Of a stretch of 64,000 nt of DNA, positions 17,093-24,963 are shown piece by piece. Position 1 is the stretch's first letter. Each line of letters opens with the position of its first letter. Position numbers and translations under genes: made by a program. The notes beneath the pieces were generated by a model, which did no database searches, had not been told where the DNA came from, and worked only from the letters and a program-made list of their open reading frames with translations. This DNA is from Candidatus Bathyarchaeota archaeon A05DMB-4 (GTDB lineage: Archaea > Thermoproteota > Bathyarchaeia > Bathyarchaeales > SOJC01). The DNA is taken from contig JABFQO010000002.1 of NCBI GenBank assembly GCA_019685575.1, positions 62,001 to 126,000 of the forward strand, read 5' to 3'.

Positions 17093-17602
17093 GTGAAATC
17101 AGAACTCTGCAAATTCTGCCTAAAAAGCGGAATACTCTGCTCCAAATGTCAAACAAAACTTAAAACTGGCAAAATAAGCGACACTGACCTAAAAATCGCC
17201 AAGCTACTCCTATCTCTGGAAGAAAAACACCCACAACTACAAGAAATCTATTTCCACCGAGCAATCGAAACAGACAGCACACTTGCCATAATCGTCGGCC
17301 CCGGCGACATAGCACGACTTCTAAGCGCCGGTGGAAAAATCATACGAGAAATCAGCGACCAAACCGGCAAAAAAATACGACTACTAGAACACGGAACCGA
17401 TACTCGCAAATTTTTGGAAGATCTTTTCGCTCCCTTCAGCATCATGACGATTAACACGATTTGGCTACCCGACGGAACAACAGAAACAAGAGTAATACTT
17501 CAACACAAAGGAAGAAAACCACCCCAAATAGATACAGAAGCATTTAAAGAAATCGCCAAAAAAGTCCGCAACATGACACTACGAATAGAATTTTCAGGTT
17601 AA
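17093..17602 (+). CDS. Zinc-finger plus KH-domain RNA-binding protein upstream of aspS
   Basis: A 169-residue protein starting at GTG 17093, with AAGGAGG about 13 nt before it. Cys6, Cys9, Cys16 and Cys19 form a CxxC-CxxC zinc knuckle. A KH-like domain follows with the GxxG-type loop in LLSAGGKIIREISDQTGKKI (about 81-100), like archaeal NusA-related proteins. The C-terminal strand-helix part (IWLPDGTTETRVI) is of unknown use. It is 22 nt before aspS and is surely cotranscribed. A role in transcription antitermination or in tRNA or rRNA handling is inferred only from the domain and the partner gene. Confidence 0.75.
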   Translation: MKSELCKFCLKSGILCSKCQTKLKTGKISDTDLKIAKLLLSLEEKHPQLQEIYFHRAIETDSTLAIIVGPGDIARLLSAGGKIIREISDQTGKKIRLLEHGTDTRKFLEDLFAPFSIMTINTIWLPDGTTETRVILQHKGRKPPQIDTEAFKEIAKKVRNMTLRIEFSG

Positions 17603-17624
17603 AAAAACAAAGAAGGCGCACTTC

Positions 17625-18944
17625 ATGCAAATCGACCCGCTTGGAAATTGGCGAAGAACCCACTACACAACACAAATCAAACCTGAATTGGACGGAACCG
17701 AAGTCATAATCTTCGGATGGATAAAAGAAATTCGCGAACTAGGCGGAATACGATTCCTGATCATCCAAGACCGCGAAGGCAACGTGCAAGTAACAGTTCC
17801 ACGCAAGAAAGTAAACAAACAAGTACTGGAAAAATCCGAAGCATTACAGACGCAATATAGCGTCGGCGTAAAGGGCACCGTAAAGAAGACAACAATGACG
17901 CCCCGCGGAGTCGAAATAATCCCAAACGAAATTCGCATAATCAGCACCGCACAGCACCCGCTCCCGCTAGATCCCACAGGAAAAACAAGCGCCGAAATCG
18001 ACGTTCGCCTCGACGCGCGGGTTCTTGATTTGAGCCGAGAAGAAAACATAGCCCTCTTTAAAATCGAACATGCGACGCTAAATGCGTTACGTGAGTTTTT
18101 AACTGAAAAAGGCTTTATCGAAATACACACTCCCCGCATCATTGCCACAGCAACTGAAGGAGGCGCGGCATTGTTTCCAGTAAATTATTTCGAACAACAA
18201 GCATACCTTGCGCAGAGCCCCCAGTTGTACAAGGAACAGTTGACACTGAGTTTTGAAAAAGTTTTCGAAATCGGCCCTTTTTTCCGAGCCGAGGAATCGC
18301 ACACCAAGCGTCATCTCAGCGAATTCATCTCAATCGACATCGAACAGGCTTTTGTCAATGAAGAGGACGTTATGCATTTGCTCGAGGAACTAATTTTCCA
18401 CGTGTGCCAAACAGTCAAAGAAAAATGTGAGAAAGAATTGACAGTTTTGAAACACCAAGTTGAAGTGCCAAAGTTGCCTTTCAAACGTTTCACTTACGAC
18501 GAAATCCTTAAAGAACTGGCAAAAGAAGACGTCGAGGTTCAATGGGGAGAAGACATACCAACACCAGCCTACAGAGCACTCGGAAAACTTCACCCCTACT
18601 TCTACTTCATAACACATTGGCCAGCTAAAGCCAAACCGTTCTACATCAAACTTCGCGACAACAACCCAGCCCTAACCGAAGGATTCGATTTGATGTGGCA
18701 TTGGACCGAGATTGCTTCGGGCGGCACGAGAGTTCACGACAAAGAAGTGTTAGTGCGACGGCTTCAAGAACAAGGACTCAACCCCGAATCATTCAAGTAT
18801 CACTTAAAGGTCTTCGATTATGGCATACCGCCTCACGCAGGCTGGGCTGTTGGTTTCGAACGATTGGTGATGATGCTTACGGGAGTCGAGAACATAAGAG
18901 AAGTTGTGTTGTTTCCACGTGACCGTTCTCGACTGACGCCTTAG
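17625..18944 (+). CDS. aspS: Aspartyl-tRNA synthetase, archaeal type (possibly non-discriminating)
   Basis: A 439-residue class IIb synthetase. It has an N-terminal OB-fold anticodon domain (IIFGWIKEIRELGGIRFL), motif 2 with FFRAEES, and motif 3 GWAVGFERLVMM near the C-terminus, ending FPRDRSRLTP. It charges tRNA-Asp with aspartate. Two OB-fold positions known to set tRNA specificity in archaeal AspRS can be aligned by eye: the tryptophan position of strict enzymes is Lys here, and the lysine position appears to be Pro, the residue linked to relaxed enzymes that also charge tRNA-Asn. The assignment to Asp rather than Asn synthetase rests on overall similarity to the archaeal AspRS. Confidence 0.92.
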   Translation: MQIDPLGNWRRTHYTTQIKPELDGTEVIIFGWIKEIRELGGIRFLIIQDREGNVQVTVPRKKVNKQVLEKSEALQTQYSVGVKGTVKKTTMTPRGVEIIPNEIRIISTAQHPLPLDPTGKTSAEIDVRLDARVLDLSREENIALFKIEHATLNALREFLTEKGFIEIHTPRIIATATEGGAALFPVNYFEQQAYLAQSPQLYKEQLTLSFEKVFEIGPFFRAEESHTKRHLSEFISIDIEQAFVNEEDVMHLLEELIFHVCQTVKEKCEKELTVLKHQVEVPKLPFKRFTYDEILKELAKEDVEVQWGEDIPTPAYRALGKLHPYFYFITHWPAKAKPFYIKLRDNNPALTEGFDLMWHWTEIASGGTRVHDKEVLVRRLQEQGLNPESFKYHLKVFDYGIPPHAGWAVGFERLVMMLTGVENIREVVLFPRDRSRLTP

Positions 18945-19025
18945 AATGATGGATTCTTCTAGAAGATTGTTACAAAACAGTTAACAATGAGGTGGTTTTC
19001 ATTATCTTTTCAGAGAGGAGAAGAC

Positions 19026-19475
19026 ATGAATAAAATTCGCTGGGTAAGTATTGCCACGTTAATCGTAATTGTCGCAAGTTTTCTTTTGATTACTTTTCTG
19101 GCGCTGCCTCCTACTGGAGCAGTTTTGAACGTCGAATGCGAACCTGCAACAAACGTGGTGAACAAGAGGCAAGGTGAAGCCTTCGCGGTTAAAGTGAAGT
19201 TCAAAAACACAGGTAACATCACAGGAACGTGGAGCGTCAACATCGCCTTCGAGGGCGAATCAAACTGGGGCTGGCAAGGAACACCCCAAACATTAACACT
19301 AAAGCCTTTCAAAACTGCAACTCTTTCATGGACGGGAAACGTGCCAGCAAATGCAGAAGTAGGCAGTACAGCGCGCTTAATCGTGTACTTTGATAACGAA
19401 ATCGCGCCTCAAGATTGGTGGATACACGTTTTGCCAGATGTTGAGCTCCAGATAATCGAAAGTGAAGTTCATTAA
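19026..19475 (+). CDS. Membrane-anchored protein with Ig/CARDB-like domain
   Basis: A 149-residue protein. ATG 19026 is chosen because GAGAGGAGA lies 6 nt before it. A single N-terminal hydrophobic helix (about residues 5-28) acts as a signal anchor. The rest is a beta-sandwich-like domain with FAVKVKFKNTGNITGTWSV, the alternating pattern of CARDB/NEW1-type adhesive domains. It is probably on the outer face of the membrane. No lipobox is seen. The function is unknown. It is monocistronic, between aspS and a candidate small membrane protein. Confidence 0.7.
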   Translation: MNKIRWVSIATLIVIVASFLLITFLALPPTGAVLNVECEPATNVVNKRQGEAFAVKVKFKNTGNITGTWSVNIAFEGESNWGWQGTPQTLTLKPFKTATLSWTGNVPANAEVGSTARLIVYFDNEIAPQDWWIHVLPDVELQIIESEVH

Positions 19476-19542
19476 AATCCACTTTTTCAAATTGCATCGG
19501 AAATGAATTTTGTCTTTTCTAAATAGAGAAAGAGGATAACGT

Positions 19543-19674
19543 ATGCTATTTCACAAAAAGACGATGCTAACAAAAAATGGCAACCAGTCTGTGCACCAAA
19601 CGCACCTAACGGCTTGTTTGCTTCTACTCTTCTTTAGCCTTGTTTGCCTTCTCGTTACTACTGTTGTTAGTTAA
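19543..19674 (+). CDS. Candidate 43-residue single-span membrane protein
   Basis: ATG 19543 to TAA 19672-19674, with AGAGGA about 7 nt before the ATG. The product has a basic, polar N-terminus (MLFHKKTMLTKNG) and then one hydrophobic segment, LTACLLLLFFSLVCLLVTTV. Its 3' third overlaps, tail to tail and antisense, 51 bases of the winged-helix gene at 19624-19971. That gene's C-terminus is low-complexity, so overlap is tolerable. The ribosome-binding site plus the clean membrane profile favour a real gene; the antisense overlap and size do not. No family is recognised. Confidence 0.35.
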   Translation: MLFHKKTMLTKNGNQSVHQTHLTACLLLLFFSLVCLLVTTVVS

Positions 19675-19971
19675 CGAAGGAAGCACCTGCAATGCTTCGT
19701 CCATCATATGAATTGTGTTGGCGACTTTTTCGAAGTATTTCTGGAAGCTTAGAGTCTTTAAAACTGTCACGCCACGTTCAGTAAGCGCGTAAACCGTCTT
19801 GTTGCCGGAAACTCTTTCTTCAACAAGCCCGTTTTCCATCAAAAAGTCAAGCCGTCGCCGTAGAATACTACAATCCATGCTAGTCTCAAACGCAATTCGA
19901 TCGATACCTAAAGGCCTACGAACCAAAGCGCCTAACACTGCCTCGTATATTTCAAGCTTCGACCTACGCAT
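19624..19971 (-). CDS. Winged-helix transcriptional regulator
   Basis: A 115-residue winged-helix protein. Residues 1-70 read as a helix-turn-helix with wing (LGIDRIAFETSMDCSILRRR, then VSGNKTVYALTERG). A dimerising helix (FEKVANTIHMMDEAL) and an asparagine/lysine-rich tail follow. It resembles the archaeal PadR/ArsR-like predicted regulators. It has no visible ligand domain. It is divergent from iorA (140 bp apart), so control of indolepyruvate oxidoreductase is a natural guess. A perfect AT-rich palindrome lies over its TATA-like sequence. Confidence 0.78.
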   Translation of the reverse strand: MRRSKLEIYEAVLGALVRRPLGIDRIAFETSMDCSILRRRLDFLMENGLVEERVSGNKTVYALTERGVTVLKTLSFQKYFEKVANTIHMMDEALQVLPSLTNNSSNEKANKAKEE

Positions 19972-20009
19972 ACACGCATGCCTCCTTCTTTTCCTACGAA
20001 CTTCAGCAA

Positions 20010-20022
20010 ATAAATCATTTAT
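20010..20022. promoter_or_regulatory. Perfect palindrome over the TATA region of the winged-helix gene
   Basis: ATAAAT-C-ATTTAT, 39-51 nt upstream of the ATG at 19971, matching the spacing of the palindrome before the other winged-helix gene. It is AT-rich, so chance cannot be excluded. Confidence 0.35.
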
Positions 20023-20111
20023 GAATCACAAATCACAAACAACAAAAACACATATCTACCAATAAAACAACCATCATTATTCTACTCTAATCCTTCGGGA
20101 GGAAAACTGCG

Positions 20112-21992
20112 CTGGTAGATTTAAAAAAAGCATTGTTAGACGACACTGTTGGAAAACGTGTGCTTCTTTTGGGCAACGAAGCCATCGCCCGTGGCATACT
20201 CGAAACTGGCATAGGCGTCATGACGACCTATCCTGGCACGCCAGCCTCAGAAATCGCCGATAGTATAGCGCTCGTAGCCAAAGAAGCAGGCATGTACATG
20301 GAATATTCAACCAACGAAATTGTCGCCCTTGAAACCGCAGCAGGCGCCGCAATCTGCAAAGTTCGCGCTTTGACCGCCATGAAACATGTGGGCTTGAACG
20401 TAGCAGCCGATGCTTTGATGACGCTTGCCTACACGGGCGTGAATGCTGGCTTGGTTATAGTAACAGCCGATGATCCTGAATGCTACAGCAGTCAAAATGA
20501 ACAAGATAACCGCTATTATGCATTACTTTCAAACCTTCCTTTACTCGAACCGTCAGATGCACAGGAAGCCAAAGACATGATACATGAGGCAATAAGTATC
20601 TCGGAAAAACTCGAACTTCCATGCTTAGTCCGCACAACCACCCGTGTCGCACATACACGTACACCCGTAACATTGGATAAAATACAAAAACCCGTTATAA
20701 AAGGAGAATTCATCAAAAACCCAAAACGTTTTGTTATGATTCCCGCTAACGCCCGTACACAACACTTGGCTCTGCTTGAAAAAATGGAAAAGGCAAAAAT
20801 CATCAGTGAAGAGTCCTCACTTAACAAAGTCACACATACCAGCACAAAAATCGGCATAATCGCATCTGGCGGAGCTTACAACTATACGATCGAAGCGGTC
20901 AACCTGCTAAACCTTGACGCCGGGATACTTAAACTAGGCATGACTCATCCGTTGCCCAAACAAAAAATCATCAATTTTCTTGAAGCACATTCAAAGGTCA
21001 TCGTAATCGAAGAACTTGAACCATACCTTGAAACACAGATCAAAGCCATCGCTCAAGCTTCTGCGTTAAATGCAAAAATCTTCGGCAAAACCGATACGCC
21101 ATACTTTCCTTACCACGGCGAACTATCCACGCGGCTCATCACAGAAGGCTTAGCAAGAATACTAGACAAAAAACCACCCATAAACTTTACAGAAATCGAC
21201 AAAAAATACGAGCAAGCAAGCGAAATCCTTCTTCCACGCCCGCCTCTCCTCTGCCCCGGATGCCCTCACCGCGCCTCCTTTCATGTAATAAAAACCGCGA
21301 CAGCTAACAAAGCGATCTGCCCAACAGATATCGGATGCTACGCTTTGGGTGTGCAACCGCCATTGCAAGTTGGCGACGTGCTCATTTGCATGGGCGCAAG
21401 CATAGGTGTTGCTGGAGGAGTAAGCAAGGTTACTGGTTTGAGCACGGTGGCCATAGTTGGCGATTCCACTTTCTTCCATGCAGCAGTTCCCGGGCTGATT
21501 AACGCTGTTTATAATAACCATAAAGTTACCCTTATCGTTCTTGATAACCTCACAACCGCCATGACTGGGCATCAACCTCATCCAGGTATAGGCAAAACGG
21601 GGATGGGAGTTCAAACTGTGAGGGTTTCAATCGAAGATGTTGCCAAGGGATGCGGCGTTAAGTATGTGAAGGTGATTGATCCGTTTAACGTGAAGGAAGC
21701 CACATTTGTTGTGAAAGAAGCGTTGAAACAAGAAGGTCCATCGGTTATAGTTTTTCGTTCACTGTGCACCCTGCTTGCTTTGTCTGAAAAGCGTCGGAAA
21801 GGCATCAAAGTAGTTCCTTGCAGAGTTACGGAAAAATGCACAAACTGCATGGCGTGTATAAAGTTATTAGGCTGCCCCGGGCTCGAAGCAAAAGAAGGCA
21901 AAGTAAGCATCAACAAAAACTTATGCACTGGGTGTATGTTGTGCGCCGCGGTTTGTCCGTATCAAGCTATTGAAGGAGAGGTGAGCCGATGA
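20112..21992 (+). CDS. iorA: Indolepyruvate ferredoxin oxidoreductase, alpha subunit
   Basis: About 626 residues with the start proposed here. The N-terminal pyruvate-oxidoreductase-like domain has LLLGNEAIARG and TTYPGTPASEI. The C-terminal part has the thiamine-diphosphate site VGDSTFFHAAVPGLINA. Two 4Fe-4S clusters follow in the last 60 residues (CTNCMAC-x5-C and CTGCMLCAAVCP). With IorB it oxidatively decarboxylates aryl 2-oxoacids to aryl-CoA and reduced ferredoxin in amino-acid fermentation. GGGAGGA at 20097-20103 is well spaced for CTG 20112 but 29 nt from TTG 20133, the only other usable start, and no ATG or GTG is in frame. A CTG start is thus suggested. Confidence 0.93.
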   Translation: MVDLKKALLDDTVGKRVLLLGNEAIARGILETGIGVMTTYPGTPASEIADSIALVAKEAGMYMEYSTNEIVALETAAGAAICKVRALTAMKHVGLNVAADALMTLAYTGVNAGLVIVTADDPECYSSQNEQDNRYYALLSNLPLLEPSDAQEAKDMIHEAISISEKLELPCLVRTTTRVAHTRTPVTLDKIQKPVIKGEFIKNPKRFVMIPANARTQHLALLEKMEKAKIISEESSLNKVTHTSTKIGIIASGGAYNYTIEAVNLLNLDAGILKLGMTHPLPKQKIINFLEAHSKVIVIEELEPYLETQIKAIAQASALNAKIFGKTDTPYFPYHGELSTRLITEGLARILDKKPPINFTEIDKKYEQASEILLPRPPLLCPGCPHRASFHVIKTATANKAICPTDIGCYALGVQPPLQVGDVLICMGASIGVAGGVSKVTGLSTVAIVGDSTFFHAAVPGLINAVYNNHKVTLIVLDNLTTAMTGHQPHPGIGKTGMGVQTVRVSIEDVAKGCGVKYVKVIDPFNVKEATFVVKEALKQEGPSVIVFRSLCTLLALSEKRRKGIKVVPCRVTEKCTNCMACIKLLGCPGLEAKEGKVSINKNLCTGCMLCAAVCPYQAIEGEVSR

Positions 21993-22582
21993 CGGAATAT
22001 AATGTGGTTCTCACTGGAGTTGGTGGACAAGGTGTGCTCTTGTTTGCCGAGGTTCTGGGGGTCGCTGCGGTTAAGGAGGGTTTTAACGTGCGTGTCAGCG
22101 AAATTCACGGCATGGCACAGCGTGGAGGCGCTGTGGTTTCTGATGTGAGAATTGGGGAAAAAATGTTGGCGCCCACGGTTCTCGAAGGCACAGCGGATGC
22201 GATCGTGGGTTTGGAACCCATGGAAGCCCTTCGCAACATTAAATGTGCTAATGATAAAACATTGGTTCTTTTGAACATTGCAACCGTAAAACCTAGTGCT
22301 ACTTCACAAAACACGTCATACCCAGAATTGCGAACCATCATAGAGAAAATTCGCCTATTCACAGAAAACATTGCCACGATCGATTCGACGAGGATTGCAG
22401 AATCATTGGGAAACGTGGCGGTTCAAAACATGGTCATGCTCGGGGCGTTTGTGAAAGTTGGTAACTTTCCCGTTAAATCCGAAACCATAAAAGATAGCAT
22501 CTGCGAGTCTGTGCCTGAACGGTTTGTTGAGCTTAATTTGAAAGCGTTTGAGGCGGGGTACAGGGAAATTTCAAGACGATGA
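21989..22582 (+). CDS. iorB: Indolepyruvate ferredoxin oxidoreductase, beta subunit
   Basis: A 197-residue gamma-type oxidoreductase subunit. It starts NVVLTGVGGQGVLLFAEVLG, and EIHGMAQRGGAVVSDVRIG follows around residue 40, both family hallmarks. It pairs with IorA to complete the active site. Its ATG overlaps the iorA stop (ATGA, 21989-21992), giving equal synthesis. The 3' end overlaps the convergent gene at 22571 by 12 nt. Its coding strand is more G/T-rich than the 5' half of iorA. Confidence 0.94.
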   Translation: MTEYNVVLTGVGGQGVLLFAEVLGVAAVKEGFNVRVSEIHGMAQRGGAVVSDVRIGEKMLAPTVLEGTADAIVGLEPMEALRNIKCANDKTLVLLNIATVKPSATSQNTSYPELRTIIEKIRLFTENIATIDSTRIAESLGNVAVQNMVMLGAFVKVGNFPVKSETIKDSICESVPERFVELNLKAFEAGYREISRR

Positions 22583-22936
22583 TTCAAGGTTTGGCGGGTC
22601 TTTTTCTTTGCCGGAATCCAGAATTGCCTTTATTAGTTTTTTGAATATTCGCATTTCTGAAACGTTTACGATTGGTAGTTGCACGCCTTTTTCGACTTCG
22701 TAGAATTTTGTGTATTTTGGGTATCTTACGTAGCAGATTTGGCTGATCGGGAATTCACGGTGTTTTATTTCGTGTTCGAAGCTTTTGTCCATGACTTCGA
22801 TGCAGAGTAAATAGCCGTCAACCCAGAAAAGACGATTAATGCCGTAGGTTGATGAGCACCATACAAGGTTTTCGAGCGAACGTTGGTCAACGCCGAGAAC
22901 AACAAATTTTTTTGTAGGTGCGATTTCTACGTCCAT
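22571..22936 (-). CDS. Uncharacterised 121-residue protein coupled to an XPF-type nuclease
   Basis: I do not recognise this family. The protein begins MDVEIAPTKKFVVLGVDQRS and has mixed beta/alpha character, with aromatic-rich strands (LFWVDGYLLCIEVMD, ICYVRYPKYTKFYEVEKG). The end is charged and polar. There are no cysteine clusters and no membrane segment. It starts 6 nt after the XPF-like nuclease gene and so is translated from the same mRNA. The constant pairing suggested by this spacing would make it a nuclease partner, regulator or substrate adaptor; that is inference. Confidence 0.65.
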   Translation of the reverse strand: MDVEIAPTKKFVVLGVDQRSLENLVWCSSTYGINRLFWVDGYLLCIEVMDKSFEHEIKHREFPISQICYVRYPKYTKFYEVEKGVQLPIVNVSEMRIFKKLIKAILDSGKEKDPPNLESSS

Positions 22937-22942
22937 GTTTGA

Positions 22943-23653
22943 TTATTCCTCCTTGTAAGGTGTGTTTAGGACTTGCTTGACTTTTTCGCTGATTTTTGGT
23001 CCGAGTCCGTACACGTCTTTTGCCCATTCGTTTACTTTTAGCAATGCGTTCAGGGGGGTTTGATAGGTTTTAAGGATGGTTGCTGCTTTTTCTCTGCCTA
23101 TGTTGGGAAGGCTGGCGACAAAGTAAATTTGGGCTTCGGGCAGGGTCTCGATTTTTTTAGCCATGTGTACAGCGAGGGGACGTTTTTCTACTATTTGTTC
23201 TTGTTTTGCGGCAGTGTAGAGAAAATCGATTGTTTCTTTGTAATTCGTTGTGTGTATCATAGTGATTCCGTTTTTTGCTAATGCGAACATGGCGCCCCAA
23301 ACTGCAGCAGGGTTTATGCGGCTGAATTTGTAGATTATGGGTAGGTATCCTTCGAGGAGTATTATTGGGTTTGAGTATGCGTCTTTTAGCGTGAAGATTT
23401 GTTCGAATAAATAGCGGCGAGTAAGTGTGTAAACAAAATCGTGTACTGTTTTGCGTTCGATGGCGCAGGTGTCGCTGATTATGTAGTCACCTTTCGGGAG
23501 CATTTCGGTTTTTACGTTGGCGCCTTGTTCGATTAATCCTTTGACTATTTTTGGCGATGCAGTGGCTTCTCGGGCGTCGGCGATTATTGTGGGTTGATCT
23601 GTTTTGGGCGGTGCCGCTTTGATGTAGGGCAGTAGCGTTTCTGTTTCTGGCAT
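22943..23653 (-). CDS. XPF/ERCC4-family structure-specific endonuclease
   Basis: A 236-residue short crenarchaeal-type XPF. The nuclease core is complete: DARE at 26-29, GDY at 55-57 and the ERK motif IERKTVHD at 65-72. A tandem helix-hairpin-helix part follows (SLPNIGREKAATIL, VYGLGPKISEKVKQVL). There is no helicase domain, unlike euryarchaeal Hef. It cuts 3'-flap, fork or bubble DNA as a dimer. The classical PCNA-binding tail (QxxLxxFF) is not obvious at the C-terminus, which ends VLNTPYKEE. Copy B of the 88-bp repeat lies about 100 nt upstream in the divergent promoter space. Confidence 0.92.
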   Translation of the reverse strand: MPETETLLPYIKAAPPKTDQPTIIADAREATASPKIVKGLIEQGANVKTEMLPKGDYIISDTCAIERKTVHDFVYTLTRRYLFEQIFTLKDAYSNPIILLEGYLPIIYKFSRINPAAVWGAMFALAKNGITMIHTTNYKETIDFLYTAAKQEQIVEKRPLAVHMAKKIETLPEAQIYFVASLPNIGREKAATILKTYQTPLNALLKVNEWAKDVYGLGPKISEKVKQVLNTPYKEE

Positions 23654-23749
23654 GCGGATTTTCGCCTTCTCTTGTTATTAGTATTCTATGTACGTGTATT
23701 GTTTAGGCGTTTTGGTATTTTTTTATCCTGTTTTTACTGCGTTTGCGTA

Positions 23750-23837
23750 TTTCTAGGCGCTGGCTAGGCCCCTCTTCCATATATGATCCTATTAGGCTCC
23801 AAATACACCCCAAATATGAACAGAGAACCGGCGGTTC
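23750..23837 (-). repeat. 88-bp dispersed repeat, copy B
   Basis: Reverse-complement match to 16819-16906 over 88 bases with no difference that I can find. It lies in the 310-bp divergent gap between the XPF nuclease and a membrane protein gene. The flanks on both sides are unrelated to those of copy A, so the ends are sharp. The remainder of the gap is AT-rich with T tracts and no gene. Confidence 0.85.
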
Positions 23838-23963
23838 TACATGATGGTCTTTTTTTTCTTTGTGTATTATTCTGATTACCAATGTAAACCTAACTTTGCT
23901 GTTCAATGATCAAAGTGTTGGAAGCGAAAGTTATTTAGGTAGTGGTTAGCCGAATACTAATTG

Positions 23964-24632
23964 ATGGCGATGCGTTGGCTAATCTTCGCAATTCTAGGTT
24001 TGATTCTTTTGGCATTAGGGATAACATTGATCGCCTTCGCTGAAAAGATACCCGTCTACTATGCTGGTGGAGGAACAGGAGTATCAATGACTGGCAAAGT
24101 TGTAGGGGGACTAGCGCCCAGTTACTGTGAAATCCCTATATCTACGGTGCCAAATACTATTCATATTCGTGCTCGGTCGATCGAGCCAGTCATTGTTACG
24201 ATCGAAGCCCCGGATGGAACCCTTCTAGAGCAATTTCAAAGTGAAACGGTAAGCGTAGACTTTGGCGTGGCACAATGTGGATTCTGGCGGGTCTATATCT
24301 CACAGCCCTCGAATTATTTCGTATACGGCGAAGTCTTCGTCACCGCGCCGCTGTACGCACATCCCGCGCTCATGTATGCATCTATACCAATCGTGCTCGG
24401 CACCATGAGCCTTCTACATTCAAACTACAAGAGGAAACAAGCGTCCTACCTCGAAGGCATTCAATTTGAGCAGAACATTGGGGGGAAGATGGGTCTTCTT
24501 TTCTTGGGTTCCTATACTTTATTTTATTTCTCAGGCGCCCTATTTTATTCCGAGCTTTCCATTCCTCTATGCTCTTCTGATAGTGGTGACCGTTGCAGCG
24601 GTCTTCTTTTCGTTCGCTCTTGCCTACGTTAA
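23964..24632 (+). CDS. Integral membrane protein, N-terminal part (frameshifted)
   Basis: From ATG 23964 this frame encodes an N-terminal membrane helix (WLIFAILGLILLALGITLIAF), an external beta-rich domain of about 110 residues, and a second helix (LMYASIPIVLGTMSLL). After about codon 170 it enters a G6 run (24480-24485). Removing one G joins it to the frame ending at 24963, giving one 332-residue protein with four helices. The present ending (SELSIPLCSSDSGDRCSG) looks random. The family is not recognised. Confidence 0.6.
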   Translation: MAMRWLIFAILGLILLALGITLIAFAEKIPVYYAGGGTGVSMTGKVVGGLAPSYCEIPISTVPNTIHIRARSIEPVIVTIEAPDGTLLEQFQSETVSVDFGVAQCGFWRVYISQPSNYFVYGEVFVTAPLYAHPALMYASIPIVLGTMSLLHSNYKRKQASYLEGIQFEQNIGGKMGLLFLGSYTLFYFSGALFYSELSIPLCSSDSGDRCSGLLFVRSCLR

Positions 24633-24963
24633 AATATATTTGACAAACAAAGGAGTTTATGTTGAAGCTCCATTCCTCAATTTTCACAAACACTATGAAA
24701 CGCATCAGATCTTAGGATACAGTATTGCGCAAATAAACAAGCAACAGTTGCTCGGTTTCTGGAAAATACCGTCAATACGGCCTAAGAGAGAAGATCAAGT
24801 TACTCTCGTTATGTTGGATCGACTGCCAACACGAATCTGGTTAACGTCATTTGTAACAAGGCTTTACCCTAATAAGATAATTTTTCATCCTAAATCAACA
24901 GAGAAATTCATAAATGCCGCTGAAAAACTAGGCATTACAAATAAAGAAGCCGCTGATCTTTAG
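24466..24963 (+). CDS. Integral membrane protein, C-terminal part (frameshifted)
   Basis: The continuation, in the next frame, of the gene beginning at 23964. It holds two hydrophobic helices (FFSWVPILYFISQAPYFI and YALLIVVTVAAVFFSFALAY) and a soluble end of about 100 residues that resembles a PH-like domain (IYLTNKGVYVEAPF, IIFHPKSTEKFINAAEKLG). On its own the frame has only a weak TTG start and no ribosome-binding site, which supports the single-gene reading. Confidence 0.55.
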   Translation: MSRTLGGRWVFFSWVPILYFISQAPYFIPSFPFLYALLIVVTVAAVFFSFALAYVKIYLTNKGVYVEAPFLNFHKHYETHQILGYSIAQINKQQLLGFWKIPSIRPKREDQVTLVMLDRLPTRIWLTSFVTRLYPNKIIFHPKSTEKFINAAEKLGITNKEAADL

